This document shows, piece after piece, positions 1-8,322 of a stretch of DNA of 64,000 bases (position 1 is the stretch's first letter; the number at the start of each line of letters is the position of its first letter). The notes under the pieces were generated by a model. That model was not told the origin of the DNA. It did no database searches and worked only from the letters and a program-made list of their open reading frames with translations. The stretch lies in contig NZ_JAKNQQ010000005.1 of NCBI RefSeq assembly GCF_022662475.1, positions 302,117-366,116 on the forward strand. The letters run 5' to 3'. The DNA comes from Sphingomonas sp. TREG-RG-20F-R18-01 (GTDB taxonomy: Bacteria; Pseudomonadota; Alphaproteobacteria; Sphingomonadales; Sphingomonadaceae). A program made the translations under genes and the position numbers.

Positions 1-1
1 A

Positions 2-904
2 CTGCGTGCAGAGTTTGCGCAGACCGGACGTATTGACATAAGAGCCTTTTATGTCAGGCGAAGCGTACGCATCTTGCCCTCACTCTACATTACAGTCCTG
101 CTCCTTCTGGGTTTAACCCAATGGCTTCCCGCCGAGCATCCTGCCGAGTTCTGGGGTGTATTTTTGCAACTGGCCTTTCTGACCAACTACCCCTGGATTA
201 CCGGCAATGCACAGGGGGTCACCGGACCGCCGCTGTGGAGCCTCGCGGTCGAAGAGCATTTTTACCTGGTATTTCCTGTTATTTTTTCGGCGACGTTAGC
301 GGCCCTTCCGCCGCGAAAAGCTGCTGGCCTGTGCCTGGGTGCGTGCATCGCGGTTCTCGGGATCCGTCTTGCAACCGTTGCGACCATATCCGACATCGGC
401 AAAATCTATTATTGGACGCACACGCGGATCGACAGCATTCTCTTCGGATGCTGCCTCGCTTTGTGGCAGAATCCGGTTCTCGACAAAGGCGCATGGCGGC
501 CACGTCTTCTCCACGTGCTGTTCGCCTTGGCCATTCTCTTGGGGTGTTTAGCCATCCGGGACGAGCTTTTTCGCCAGACGGTCCGTTACACCTTGCAAGG
601 CGGTGCGTTGTTCGTGATCTTCAGCTACGCTATTCATGATCGCGGCTGGATGTCGATCGCACTCTCCACCCGACCGCTGCGTATAATCGCGCTCTATTCC
701 TATACGCTGTACTTGATTCATGTGCCTATTATCGCCGGGGTACATGCCCTGTTTCCAGCGTTGGGGCTGCTGGGCCTCATCGTCATCAGCGGCGCGCTCT
801 CGATGCTGTACGCCGCAGGAATGTATGCGCTGGTCGAGCAACCCGCGGCAAACTGGCGCCGACGCTTCCGTTCATTCAGCAGGACGATACCCCTCGCGAC
901 CTGA
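2..904 (+). CDS. Acyltransferase 3 family membrane protein, C-terminal part
   Basis: The gene runs off the left edge. The frame is already open at base 2, and residues before the first possible start (TTG at 74) continue the family pattern (TGRID..AFYVRR..RILP), so the true start lies outside the window. About 300 residues are visible. The family hallmark WSLAVEEHFYLVFP follows the first visible membrane segments, then come several more hydrophobic helices and a short basic tail. Acyltransferase-3 (OafA/YrhL-like) proteins are integral inner-membrane enzymes that O-acylate surface polysaccharide or lipid. The acceptor here cannot be told. The usual N-terminal His-containing motif is expected upstream and is not visible. 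Confidence 0.85.
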   Translation: MRAEFAQTGRIDIRAFYVRRSVRILPSLYITVLLLLGLTQWLPAEHPAEFWGVFLQLAFLTNYPWITGNAQGVTGPPLWSLAVEEHFYLVFPVIFSATLAALPPRKAAGLCLGACIAVLGIRLATVATISDIGKIYYWTHTRIDSILFGCCLALWQNPVLDKGAWRPRLLHVLFALAILLGCLAIRDELFRQTVRYTLQGGALFVIFSYAIHDRGWMSIALSTRPLRIIALYSYTLYLIHVPIIAGVHALFPALGLLGLIVISGALSMLYAAGMYALVEQPAANWRRRFRSFSRTIPLAT

Positions 905-911
905 CGCGACA

Positions 912-1196
912 TCACGGTCGCCCCCCAACTCGCCAACACCCCGTGCCAGTGTCCCGTGCGTCGGACAGGTCAGCCCGAATGGCGCCGTAAGGAAGCTTGC
1001 CGCTTCCTAGGACGAGCGGCGCTGCGGCGGTCGGCCGCGCACGACGCTGTTCGGGACCGAGATACCCCGTCGCCGGGCCGATCACCGCCCCGCCGACCGA
1101 CACTTCCGCCACGTCGAGCAACGCGTCGGTCAGCTCGGGCGCTTCGTCCGCGGGATCAAGCCAGCCGCGATCAGAATGTCGAACGCTCTCGGTCAT
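912..1196 (-). pseudogene. Decayed BrnA-like antitoxin
   Basis: The N-terminal half reads like a BrnA-type antitoxin (DEAPELTDALLDVAEV, then GPATGYL). The family's next landmarks are scattered over other frames: VRGRPP in a second frame, then KRQASLRR and a TGHWHGVLASW-like C-terminus. This implies one or more frameshifts. The ATG at 1196 overlaps the TGA of the upstream toxin relic in an ATGA arrangement, typical of BrnT-BrnA operons. The frame as written ends in unrelated sequence. BrnA normally represses its own operon and neutralises the BrnT ribonuclease. This copy should not fold as such. The family call rests on remembered motifs. Confidence 0.55.
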
Positions 1197-1457
1197 CGGC
1201 CTTCCTCATCGAAGGGTTCGACGTCCATGCGGGGGAAGCAACGCCCCGACTTCCGGGAGCATGCCCTCCCACCCCCGCCGTCACCCTGAACGCGTTTCAG
1301 GGTCCACCGCTCCACAGGGACGGTCCAAGCGTGTTGCGTCGTGGATGCTGAAACAAGTTCAGCATGACGGAAGAAGGAGGATCAACGCGGCCTCGGCAAA
1401 GTACAGCCCGCGCTCTCGCAGCGTGGCGTCGCGCCTGGCCAGGTCGAGTCTGATTTC
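1193..1457 (-). pseudogene. Remnant of BrnT-like toxin gene, disrupted by a palindromic repeat
   Basis: On the minus strand, 1457 to about 1380 encodes EIRLDLARRDATLRERGL followed by YFAEAALI, which matches the N-terminal part of BrnT toxins (pattern D.AKR..TL.ERGLDFADA). The frame then runs into the palindromic repeat at 1278-1370 and is lost. Beyond the repeat, a short stretch ending EPFDEEGR-stop at 1193 overlaps the antitoxin start by ATGA and could be the old C-terminus. No start codon with a clear ribosome site was found upstream of 1457. BrnT is a ribonuclease toxin. The core fold is missing here, so it should be inactive. Confidence 0.5.
1278..1370. repeat. Palindromic intergenic repeat (paired 29-nt arms)
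   Basis: The left arm (1278-1306) and right arm (1342-1370) are inverted copies that match at 23 of 29 positions. Each arm is itself a small hairpin: CCCTGAA/TTCAGGG in the left arm and ATGCTGAA/TTCAGCAT in the right arm. Mismatches between arms sit in paired positions, so each hairpin is kept. This form (CACCCTGAA..TTTCAGGGT) resembles REP-like elements known from sphingomonads. The element lies inside the relic of a BrnT-like gene. Its mobility or function is unknown. Confidence 0.75.
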
Positions 1458-1742
1458 CCCCCGCCCTTTCTGGTCCTGCGCAAAGGCGCGGGTCAATCGA
1501 CCGCACATTCTCCGCTTCAGGCGCTCCCTATCCGATCCGCGCCCGGCTTCGCCGCTGTCCTACACGCCCCAAAAAGCGTAAGCTCGCGCCTCGTTCTTTG
1601 ACAGCACCGCACCCCCGCGTTTCCGCCCGATCCACCGGGCGATCCGCAAAGCGATTCCGCCTAACTTTCCCCTAACCTTCCGCAGCGCACCATCCGCGCG
1701 CGCCACCGCCACCGCACATAATTACCGCGCGCGATCAGCCCC

Positions 1743-3167
1743 TTAACTCCCCGCCCCCGTCGCCAGCACCGACCGCCGCCGCGAATAGCCGAAGTACAGC
1801 GCCGCCGCCCCGCCCAGCCACACCGCGAACAGCAGATACGTGTCCTTCGGCAACCCCGCGATCAGGTACAGGCAGAAGGCGGCGCTCGCGATCGGTAGAA
1901 CAGGGTAGAAGGGCACGCGGTAGCCGCGCGGCAGGTCCGGGCGGCTGCGGCGAAGCAGGATCACCCCGATCGATACCGAGGCGAAGGCGATCAGCGTCCC
2001 CATGCTCGTCAAATTGACCAGCACGTCGAGCGGCACCAGCGCTGCGAGCAGCGCGACCCCGCCCGCGACCACCCAGGTGTTCTGCCGCGGCACCTGCCGC
2101 ACCGGGTCGACCCGGCGGAAGAAGGCGGGGAGCAGCCCGTCGCGGCTCATCGCATACAGGATTCGCGTCTGGCCGTAGAGCACCACCAGCGTCACGCTGA
2201 AGATCGACGCGATCGCGCCCAGCGACAGCGCAAGCGCGGGCCACGCCGCCCCGGTCAGAGTGTGGAGGATCACCGCGAGCCCCGCCTCCTGCCCCTTGAA
2301 CGCGGTCCATGGCTGCGCGCCGACCGCGGCGACCGCGACGAGGATATAGGCGGCGGTGACGATCAGCAGCGACAGGATGATCGCGAGCGGCAGGTTGCGG
2401 CGCGGATTGTCGACCTCCTCCCCCGCGGTCGAGACCGCGTCGATCCCGATGTAGGAGAAGAAGATCGACGACGCCGCCGAGCCGATCCCGATCAGCCCCT
2501 TGGGCGCGAACGGGTGGAGATTATCGGTGTTGAAATGCGCGAAAGCGACGCTGACGAACAGCAAGAGGACGGCAAGCTTGAGTAGAACCAGCACCGCATT
2601 GACGGTCGTTGACTCCTTTGCGCCGCGCAGCAGCAGCGTCAGGCACAGCCCGACCAGCACCACCGCGGGCAGATTGACCACCCCGCCCGCCCCCGGCGGC
2701 CGCGCGATCGCATCGGGAATGCGCCAGCCGGTGGTGAGGCTCAGCGCCTCGTTGAGATACTGCCCCCACCCCACCGCGATCGCCGAGGCCGACACGCCGT
2801 ACTCGAGCAACAGGCACGCGCCGATCAGGAAGGCGGCAAGTTCCCCCATGGTTGCATAGGCATAGGAGTAAGACGACCCCGCCACCGGCACCGCCGACGC
2901 CAGCTCGGCATAGCACAGCGCGGTCAGCGCAGCGGTGATCCCGGCGATGACGAACGAAACGCTCACCGCCGGCCCAGCCTCGGGCACTGCCGTGGTGAGC
3001 GCAACGAAGATCCCCGTCCCGATCGTCGCGCCGACGCCGAGCATGGTCAGCTGGAACAAGCCAAACTTGCGCCCGAGGCCGTGGCCATGCCCCTCATCCG
3101 CCACGACAAAGTCGGCGACGGGCTTGCAGCGGAGCAGCGTGGCAAACACTGTCGATCGAGTCGTCAC
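1743..3167 (-). CDS. APC superfamily amino-acid permease
   Basis: 474 residues, the usual length for a YfnA/CAT-like amino-acid transporter. After a soluble N-terminus (about 35 residues with a HGHGL stretch) comes the conserved first helix, LTMLGVGATIGTGIFV, which carries the substrate-binding GxGxG-type kink. About twelve hydrophobic helices follow. The loop after helix 8 has the usual RILYAMSRDGLLP pattern, and a YRVPFYPVLP motif precedes the last helices. It should act as a proton-coupled amino-acid importer or exchanger in the inner membrane. Specificity cannot be read. It is alone on this strand and divergent from the pilus operon. Its 3' side has no strong hairpin. Confidence 0.88.
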   Translation of the reverse strand: MTTRSTVFATLLRCKPVADFVVADEGHGHGLGRKFGLFQLTMLGVGATIGTGIFVALTTAVPEAGPAVSVSFVIAGITAALTALCYAELASAVPVAGSSYSYAYATMGELAAFLIGACLLLEYGVSASAIAVGWGQYLNEALSLTTGWRIPDAIARPPGAGGVVNLPAVVLVGLCLTLLLRGAKESTTVNAVLVLLKLAVLLLFVSVAFAHFNTDNLHPFAPKGLIGIGSAASSIFFSYIGIDAVSTAGEEVDNPRRNLPLAIILSLLIVTAAYILVAVAAVGAQPWTAFKGQEAGLAVILHTLTGAAWPALALSLGAIASIFSVTLVVLYGQTRILYAMSRDGLLPAFFRRVDPVRQVPRQNTWVVAGGVALLAALVPLDVLVNLTSMGTLIAFASVSIGVILLRRSRPDLPRGYRVPFYPVLPIASAAFCLYLIAGLPKDTYLLFAVWLGGAAALYFGYSRRRSVLATGAGS

Positions 3168-3492
3168 GCTGGCCCTGTCCTCAACGGTGGATCATTTGTT
3201 TCACTATCGTCGCCTAGGTCGCTGCCGGACGCGTGGCAATCGGCCAGATGCCCATCGATCTGTCCCCCTGGGGCGCCGCACCGGAGCTCTCGGGCCGAGC
3301 ACGGGGCGAACGCCTTGAAACCGCGTATAACTACCTGGTAAAGACTTACTTAACCTTAATCTTCGCGTAATAGCTGGACAGTATCATAACCCCGGAGGGG
3401 CGGAAGCGTCAGCATTGGCTCTTTAGAGGCCGCGGCGCTTCATCATCAGACATCGGGGGCAACCCGCGAGTCTCCATCCTGGGATTTTGCAT
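3168..3492. promoter_or_regulatory. Divergent intergenic region between permease and pilus operon
   Basis: This 325-bp stretch must hold promoters for the permease (leftward) and the pilus operon (rightward). The part around 3325-3395 is locally AT-rich (CTTACTTAACCTTAATC), unlike the surrounding GC-rich DNA, and is the best place for the pilus promoter. A GGAGGGG block near 3394 is too far from the 3493 ATG to act as its ribosome site. No coding potential was seen. Confidence 0.4.
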
Positions 3493-4008
3493 ATGACCAT
3501 CAAGACCTTTCGCGCTTCGTCCACGATCGCTGCAACTTTTGGCCTGGTCGTGCTGTTCGCCCAGCCGGTGACCGCACAGACGGCCACCACGACCTCGACG
3601 ATGGCAGCCAGCGCCACCGTCACCGCCAACTGCACCGTCAACACGACCGCGCTCGCCTTCGGCGGCGCCGACGTGACTGATGGCCAGCCGCATGACGGCG
3701 CGGGCAGCCTGAAAGTACTCTGCACCAATGGCACGGCATGGACCGCAGCGGCCGACAAGGGTCAAGGCACTGCCGCGACTATCGCCCTGCGCCAGATGAC
3801 GTTCGGCACCGACAAACTGAACTACATCCTGTACACCACCGCCGCCAAGGCAGCGATCTGGGGCGACGGCACCGAAGGCAGCACGATCGCCAATACCGGG
3901 ACGGGCGCCGAAGTGACCTTTCCGGTAGCCGGGACGATCTCGGCTGGCCAGACCGGGATGCACGCCGGCGTCTATGGTGACATCGTCACCGTCACTGTCA
4001 CGTATTGA
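3493..4008 (+). CDS. Spore coat protein U (SCPU) domain pilin, major subunit candidate
   Basis: 171 residues. A signal peptide (TIKTFRASS, hydrophobic core, cleavage near VTAQ-TA) is followed by one SCPU domain: AxxTVTANCTV at the start, a second Cys in LKVLCTNG, and the closing VTVTVTY. The two cysteines are probably disulfide-bonded. SCPU proteins are subunits of archaic chaperone-usher pili (Csu type), assembled on the outer membrane by donor-strand exchange. As the first gene of a chaperone-usher operon it is the likely main shaft subunit. The ATG at 3493 is preferred over the in-frame TTG at 3487. The ribosome site is weak (GGGA about 8 nt upstream). Confidence 0.85.
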   Translation: MTIKTFRASSTIAATFGLVVLFAQPVTAQTATTTSTMAASATVTANCTVNTTALAFGGADVTDGQPHDGAGSLKVLCTNGTAWTAAADKGQGTAATIALRQMTFGTDKLNYILYTTAAKAAIWGDGTEGSTIANTGTGAEVTFPVAGTISAGQTGMHAGVYGDIVTVTVTY

Positions 4009-4013
4009 TCCCG

Positions 4014-4754
4014 ATGCGCTCGATCCCCTGGATCGACGCTCGTTGGACCGGTCGCCTGCGGGCGGCCGGTCTTTCGGTGGTCGGCACCGTCGCGCTGGTC
4101 CCCGGCACGGCGGACGCCTCCAGCTTCCGCGTCAGCCCGGTCACGTTGACGCTGCCCGCCAACCGCCCGGTCGGATCGCTGACCATCACCAACGGCGATA
4201 CCGCGCCAGTCGCGATTCGCGTCACGACCTACCGCTGGACCCAGGTCGCCGGCGCGGACGTCTATACGCCGAACGACGATCTGATCGCCTCGCCGCCGAT
4301 CTTCACGACCCCCGCCAAGGCGGTCCAGTTGATCCGCGTCGGGCTGCGCCGGGCAAGCGCCGACGCCGCCTATCGCGTCGTTCTGGAGGAAATCCCGGCT
4401 CCCGCCACCAAGGGGATTCGTATCGCGGTCAACCTGAACCTGCCGCTGTACATCGTCGCCGACCCCGCCGCGAAACCCGCCGTGCGCTGGACCATGCGAC
4501 GCGGATCGGATGGCGCCCTTCTGCTCGAGGGCCGCAACGCCGGGGGAATGCCGCTCCAGGTTACCGCGATCAGCAGTGCCGGACCTGGAATACCCAAGCT
4601 GCTCACGTCCGCCATGGGCGTGGTGCTGCCCGCGAGCATGCGACACTGGAACCTCGGTCGACATCCCGACTGGACGACGGGGGTACCGTTGCACCTGATT
4701 GTCCAGACCGCGCTGGGCGTAGACGAAGTTACGGTCGATCTACCGGCTGGCTAG
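4014..4754 (+). CDS. Periplasmic pilus chaperone (PapD/CsuC-like)
   Basis: 246 residues from the ATG at 4014, 5 nt after the pilin stop. An alternative TTG at 4005 would overlap that stop. A signal peptide ends near TADA-SS. The mature part has the PapD N-domain: FRVSPVTLTLPAN, then GSLTITNGDTAPVAIRV, and a PPIFTTPAKAVQLIRVGL stretch with the conserved basic residue that anchors the subunit C-terminus. An Ig-like second domain follows. Such chaperones hold pilin subunits in the periplasm and deliver them to the usher. The next gene overlaps or abuts its 3' end, so expression is coupled. Confidence 0.88.
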   Translation: MRSIPWIDARWTGRLRAAGLSVVGTVALVPGTADASSFRVSPVTLTLPANRPVGSLTITNGDTAPVAIRVTTYRWTQVAGADVYTPNDDLIASPPIFTTPAKAVQLIRVGLRRASADAAYRVVLEEIPAPATKGIRIAVNLNLPLYIVADPAAKPAVRWTMRRGSDGALLLEGRNAGGMPLQVTAISSAGPGIPKLLTSAMGVVLPASMRHWNLGRHPDWTTGVPLHLIVQTALGVDEVTVDLPAG

Positions 4755-4770
4755 TCTGGTCGTCGCCGCC

Positions 4771-7035
4771 TTGGCCCTGGGTACGGCCGGGATCGGGGCG
4801 GCTACGGCCAATCCCGCGCCAGCTGGCGCGCGCCTGGTGATGCTCGCGGTCCGGATCAACGGGGTGGAGCAGGCGGATCCGGCATGGGTGCTGCGCGACG
4901 GCAACGTTCTGGCGGTCACGGTGTTGACCGCGCGCGCCTGGCGGATCGATACGCGCGCGATCGCGACCCGCCACTTCGACGGCGACCCGTACATTGCGGT
5001 CTCGGCGCTGCCCGGCGTGGTCCTGCAGCTCGACGATGCCACCCAGACGCTCGCGCTGACGATCCCAGCCGCACTGTTCGTCGGGTCCGCCGTCCGGCTG
5101 TCCCGCCAGCCATATGGCGCAATGACCCGCAGCGCGCTCGGCGGTTTCCTCGACTATGACGTGTCGGCGCAGGTCGCGGACGGGACAAGGGCGCTGAACG
5201 GCTTGTTCGCGCTGGGCGCGTTTCGCGGGGCCGGGACGGCCGGTACCAGTTTCATCGCCGGCAGCGGCGGCCCGGGCAATCGCGCGGTGGTGCGGCTGGA
5301 CAGTACGTATACGATCGACGATCCGGCCCGCATGCGCTCGCTGCGGATCGGCGACGGCGTCACGCGCGCCAGCACCGGGACGTCCGCGCTGCGCTTCGCG
5401 GGCATTCAGCTCGCGAGCAATTTCGCGACGCAGCCGGGGTATCTGACGATGGCGCTGCCGACGCTGAACGGCAGCGCCGCCGTCGCTTCGACCGTCGACA
5501 TATTGGTGAACAACGTGCTGCAAAACCAGCAAAAGGTCGCGTCGGGGCCGTTCACGCTTCGCGACGTCCCGGTGGTCAACGGCAGTGGCGAAGTGCAGCT
5601 CGTCGTCCGGGACGCCCTGGGTCGCCAGACCCTGGTCACACAATCTTATTATGCCGCGCCTCAAATCATCCGCCGCGGTTTGCACGATTATTCGTATGAA
5701 GTCGGTTTCCTGAGGCGCGACTACACGCAGGAGAGCAATGCGTATGGTGCCGCGATCCTGTCGGCGACGCACCGGTACGGCGCAACCGACCGCATCACGC
5801 TGGAAGGACATGGCGAAGGGTCCCGGTCGGCCCAAACTGTGGGGCTGGCGGTCAATGTAGCGTGGCCCGCCATCGGGATCTTTTCGCTATCGGCGGCGGC
5901 CAGCCGGTCCGGGCATGAGCGCGGCGGATTGATCGGAGCCGGCTTCGAACGGCAGGCGCGCGGCATCTCGATCGGCGTTAGTGGGGAGATCGCGACTGGC
6001 GGCTACACCACAATCGGCGAAACCGCGCTGTATCGACATCCCCGCAGCACGGTGAGCGGTTTCCTCGGGATGCCGACGCCGTTCGGGTCGGTCGGCACCT
6101 CGCTGCTATGGCGGCGCGGGCGCGGTGAAGCGGATGTGCTGTACGCGAGCGCCAGCAGTTCGCTGCGGCTACGCGGGATAGGATCGGTCGGTGTCAGTGC
6201 GCGGCGCAGCTTTACGGGCAGTCGGGACAGCGCGGTCCAGGTGTTTCTCAGCGTCCCGGTCGGACATCGCAGCAGCGCTGTGGTTGGCACCGAAATGCGC
6301 AACGGCCAGGTCGGTGCCAATGCGACGTTTCAACGGAACCTGCCCTATGGCGACGGGCTGGGCTATCGCCTCGCCGCGGAAACGGGCGAAAGCGAACGCT
6401 TCGATGCCGAACTCAACGTCCAGACCAATATCGGACGGCTCGACGCGGAGGCGACCCGGCTCGACGGCAGCGCCGGTGCGCGGCTTGGAATGAGTGGTTC
6501 GATCGCAACGGTCGGGGGGCGGGTCTTCGCCGCGCGCAAGCTCGACCAGAGCTTCGCCGCGGTCACGGTCGGCAATTATGACAATGTCCGGGTCTATGTC
6601 GACAACCAGCTCGTCGGCCGCACCAATAGCGCGGGCGTGCTGATCGTGCCGCGGCTGCTGCCCTACCAGGACAATCACCTGCGGATCGAAGCCGAGGACC
6701 TCCCGCTTGACGCCGCGATCGACGAAACCGCCCGGACGATCCGTCCCTATGATCGTAGCGGCGTCGCGGTCCGTTTCAGGGCGCGGGATGCGCGCGCCGG
6801 CCTGGTGACGGTGCTGCTGCCCGACGGCACGACGATGCCCGCTGGCACCGCGCTGTACGTCAACGGCGGCACCGATCCGTACGTCGTCGCCCCCGACGGG
6901 ACCGCCTATCTGTCCGGGCTGATGGCGCACAACCGCATCGCGGCGACAATCGACGGGACAGGATGCCATTTCCTGCTGGCCTTTGCGGGGGGCCTAGGCC
7001 CCCAGCCCCGTCTCGGGACCTTTACATGCACCTGA
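4771..7035 (+). CDS. Fimbrial outer-membrane usher (CsuD-like)
   Basis: About 754 residues, short for an usher (about 800-850). It shows the N-terminal domain, long beta-barrel region, plug and C-terminal domains (VRVYVDNQLVGRTNSAGVLIVPRLLPY, then PLDAAIDETARTIRPYDRSG). Ushers form the outer-membrane pore that secretes and polymerises pilins. The start is uncertain. The conventional TTG at 4771 cuts into the signal peptide, while the frame stays open back to 4723 and reads RSIYRLASLVVAALALG, an intact n-region and h-region with no ATG, GTG or TTG. Either a rare start is used or the N-terminus is misread. It overlaps the next gene by 10 nt. Confidence 0.87.
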   Translation: MALGTAGIGAATANPAPAGARLVMLAVRINGVEQADPAWVLRDGNVLAVTVLTARAWRIDTRAIATRHFDGDPYIAVSALPGVVLQLDDATQTLALTIPAALFVGSAVRLSRQPYGAMTRSALGGFLDYDVSAQVADGTRALNGLFALGAFRGAGTAGTSFIAGSGGPGNRAVVRLDSTYTIDDPARMRSLRIGDGVTRASTGTSALRFAGIQLASNFATQPGYLTMALPTLNGSAAVASTVDILVNNVLQNQQKVASGPFTLRDVPVVNGSGEVQLVVRDALGRQTLVTQSYYAAPQIIRRGLHDYSYEVGFLRRDYTQESNAYGAAILSATHRYGATDRITLEGHGEGSRSAQTVGLAVNVAWPAIGIFSLSAAASRSGHERGGLIGAGFERQARGISIGVSGEIATGGYTTIGETALYRHPRSTVSGFLGMPTPFGSVGTSLLWRRGRGEADVLYASASSSLRLRGIGSVGVSARRSFTGSRDSAVQVFLSVPVGHRSSAVVGTEMRNGQVGANATFQRNLPYGDGLGYRLAAETGESERFDAELNVQTNIGRLDAEATRLDGSAGARLGMSGSIATVGGRVFAARKLDQSFAAVTVGNYDNVRVYVDNQLVGRTNSAGVLIVPRLLPYQDNHLRIEAEDLPLDAAIDETARTIRPYDRSGVAVRFRARDARAGLVTVLLPDGTTMPAGTALYVNGGTDPYVVAPDGTAYLSGLMAHNRIAATIDGTGCHFLLAFAGGLGPQPRLGTFTCT

Positions 7036-7472
7036 CCCGCCTCACTCGCGCACTGCTCCTCGTCGGGCTCGTGTCCCTGCCGACCGCGCGGGCGCAGGCC
7101 GCGAGTTGCGTCGTGAACCCGCAGGACCTTTCGCTTGGCCGTTACGACCCGCTCAGCGACCTGCCACAGGATGCCGTGGGCAGCGTCACTGTTAGGTGCG
7201 ATGCGGCAGTCGCGTTCGTCGTTGCGCTCGGCCCCGGCAACGGCAGCTATGCCGCGCGCAAGATGAACGGCGGCGGCCAGACCCTACTCTACAATCTGTT
7301 CCTGGACCCGAACCATCTGACGGTCTGGGGCGATGGAAGCGGCGGCAGCGGCAGCGTCAGCCGCTCGTCGACCGGCGAAGTGCTTCCGATTTACGGGCGC
7401 GCGCCGGGTGGCCAAAGTCAGCTTAAGCCTGGAATGTATTCGGACACGATAACCGTCACCGTCACGTACTGA
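7026..7472 (+). CDS. SCPU domain pilin, minor or tip subunit candidate
   Basis: 148 residues. The ATG at 7026 overlaps the usher stop. A signal peptide ends near ARAQA-AS. One SCPU domain follows: SCVVNPQDLSLGRYDPL, a second Cys in VTVRCDAA, and the closing TITVTVTY shared with the first pilin. In Csu systems the last gene encodes a two-domain tip adhesin. Here there is only one domain, so this is either a minimal tip or a second shaft subunit. It completes the order pilin-chaperone-usher-pilin. Confidence 0.82.
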   Translation: MHLTRLTRALLLVGLVSLPTARAQAASCVVNPQDLSLGRYDPLSDLPQDAVGSVTVRCDAAVAFVVALGPGNGSYAARKMNGGGQTLLYNLFLDPNHLTVWGDGSGGSGSVSRSSTGEVLPIYGRAPGGQSQLKPGMYSDTITVTVTY

Positions 7473-7662
7473 GCTCGGAACATTCAAGTCATCAAGCACC
7501 GCCATCACATGAGACGGATCACATGTAACCCAGACATTAAAATACCTTTTGTTACACAAGATACCGAATCATAAACATATTTCAGGTCACTGCCAAGGAA
7601 CTTACCCATTACTATTTAGTATAATATTTATATTTTCTGAATTCGACCAGTCCGGAGGGCGC
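7473..7662. promoter_or_regulatory. AT-rich region upstream of the FixJ-like regulator
   Basis: Most of 7520-7645 is strikingly AT-rich for this genome (AACATATTT, TATTTAGTATAATATTT). An inverted pair TGTAAC (7524-7529) and GTTACA (7551-7556) with a 21-nt gap could be an operator. TATAAT-like sequence lies near 7615-7630, about 35-45 bp before the GGAGGG ribosome site (7654-7659) of the next gene. No coding sequence was seen. Confidence 0.45.
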
Positions 7663-8289
7663 ATGTTTGTCTATGTCATTGCGCAGGATACGAAGGCGCG
7701 GCAAGACCTCCACAAGCGCCTCGCCCCCGCAGGTCTTACGGTATGGCCGTTTGCCTTTTCGGCGGATTTTCTAGCGCAGCTCGAAAACCTTCGGCCCGCT
7801 CCGATCCTGATCGATCTGGAAATGCCGCAGACAGGCGGACTCGCGCTGCTTGCGGCGCTCGCGGCCGATAACATTCATTGGCCGGTGATTGTGATGATCG
7901 CCTCGGCCGACACGCCAAGAACGGTCGAGGCGATGCATCGCGGGGCGCTGACAGTGCTGGAACTGCCGCTGCGCAGCGACTTGCTGTCGGCTGCGCTCGA
8001 CCACGCGATCGCACAACTCGGGTCCGCCGCGGGCAAGACGCGCAAGCGCCAGTTGGCGCGTGCGCACATGGCGTTGCTGACCGCGCGGGAACGCAGCGTC
8101 GTCGCTTCCCTGATCGACGGCATGACCAACAAGGCGATCGCCACTGCGTTGGCAATCAGCCCCCGTACGGTCGAAGGTCACCGCGCCCACGCCCTCCAGA
8201 AGCTGAACGTCCGCAGCATTGCTGAAATCGTTCATCTCGCGGCCGACTGCGGCCTTGACCCGCACGGCCGACCCTCGGCTGCCAGATAG
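7663..8289 (+). CDS. FixJ/LuxR-type response regulator
   Basis: 208 residues from the ATG at 7663, chosen for the GGAGGG site just upstream. The open frame continues further upstream (to 7549) without family similarity. The N-terminal receiver-like domain has the likely phospho-acceptor D51 in LIDLEMP, but the usual acidic pair near the N-terminus is reduced to a single clear Asp (AQD). The C-terminal LuxR-type helix-turn-helix is clear: LTARERSVVASLIDGMTNK, then ISPRTVEGHRA and LNVRSIAEIV. It resembles FixJ in build. It follows the pilus operon on the same strand after an AT-rich promoter, and a FixL-like kinase lies about 4 kb away. Either could be its functional partner. Confidence 0.82.
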   Translation: MFVYVIAQDTKARQDLHKRLAPAGLTVWPFAFSADFLAQLENLRPAPILIDLEMPQTGGLALLAALAADNIHWPVIVMIASADTPRTVEAMHRGALTVLELPLRSDLLSAALDHAIAQLGSAAGKTRKRQLARAHMALLTARERSVVASLIDGMTNKAIATALAISPRTVEGHRAHALQKLNVRSIAEIVHLAADCGLDPHGRPSAAR

Positions 8290-8322
8290 GCCGGAGCAGG
8301 TTTCGCCCGAGACGGGGCGACG

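Noticed and set aside
997..1581. 194-codon plus-strand frame across the palindromic repeat
   Set aside because: Composition-driven. Its translation shows no family pattern, and the minus strand explains the region better as toxin-antitoxin relics.
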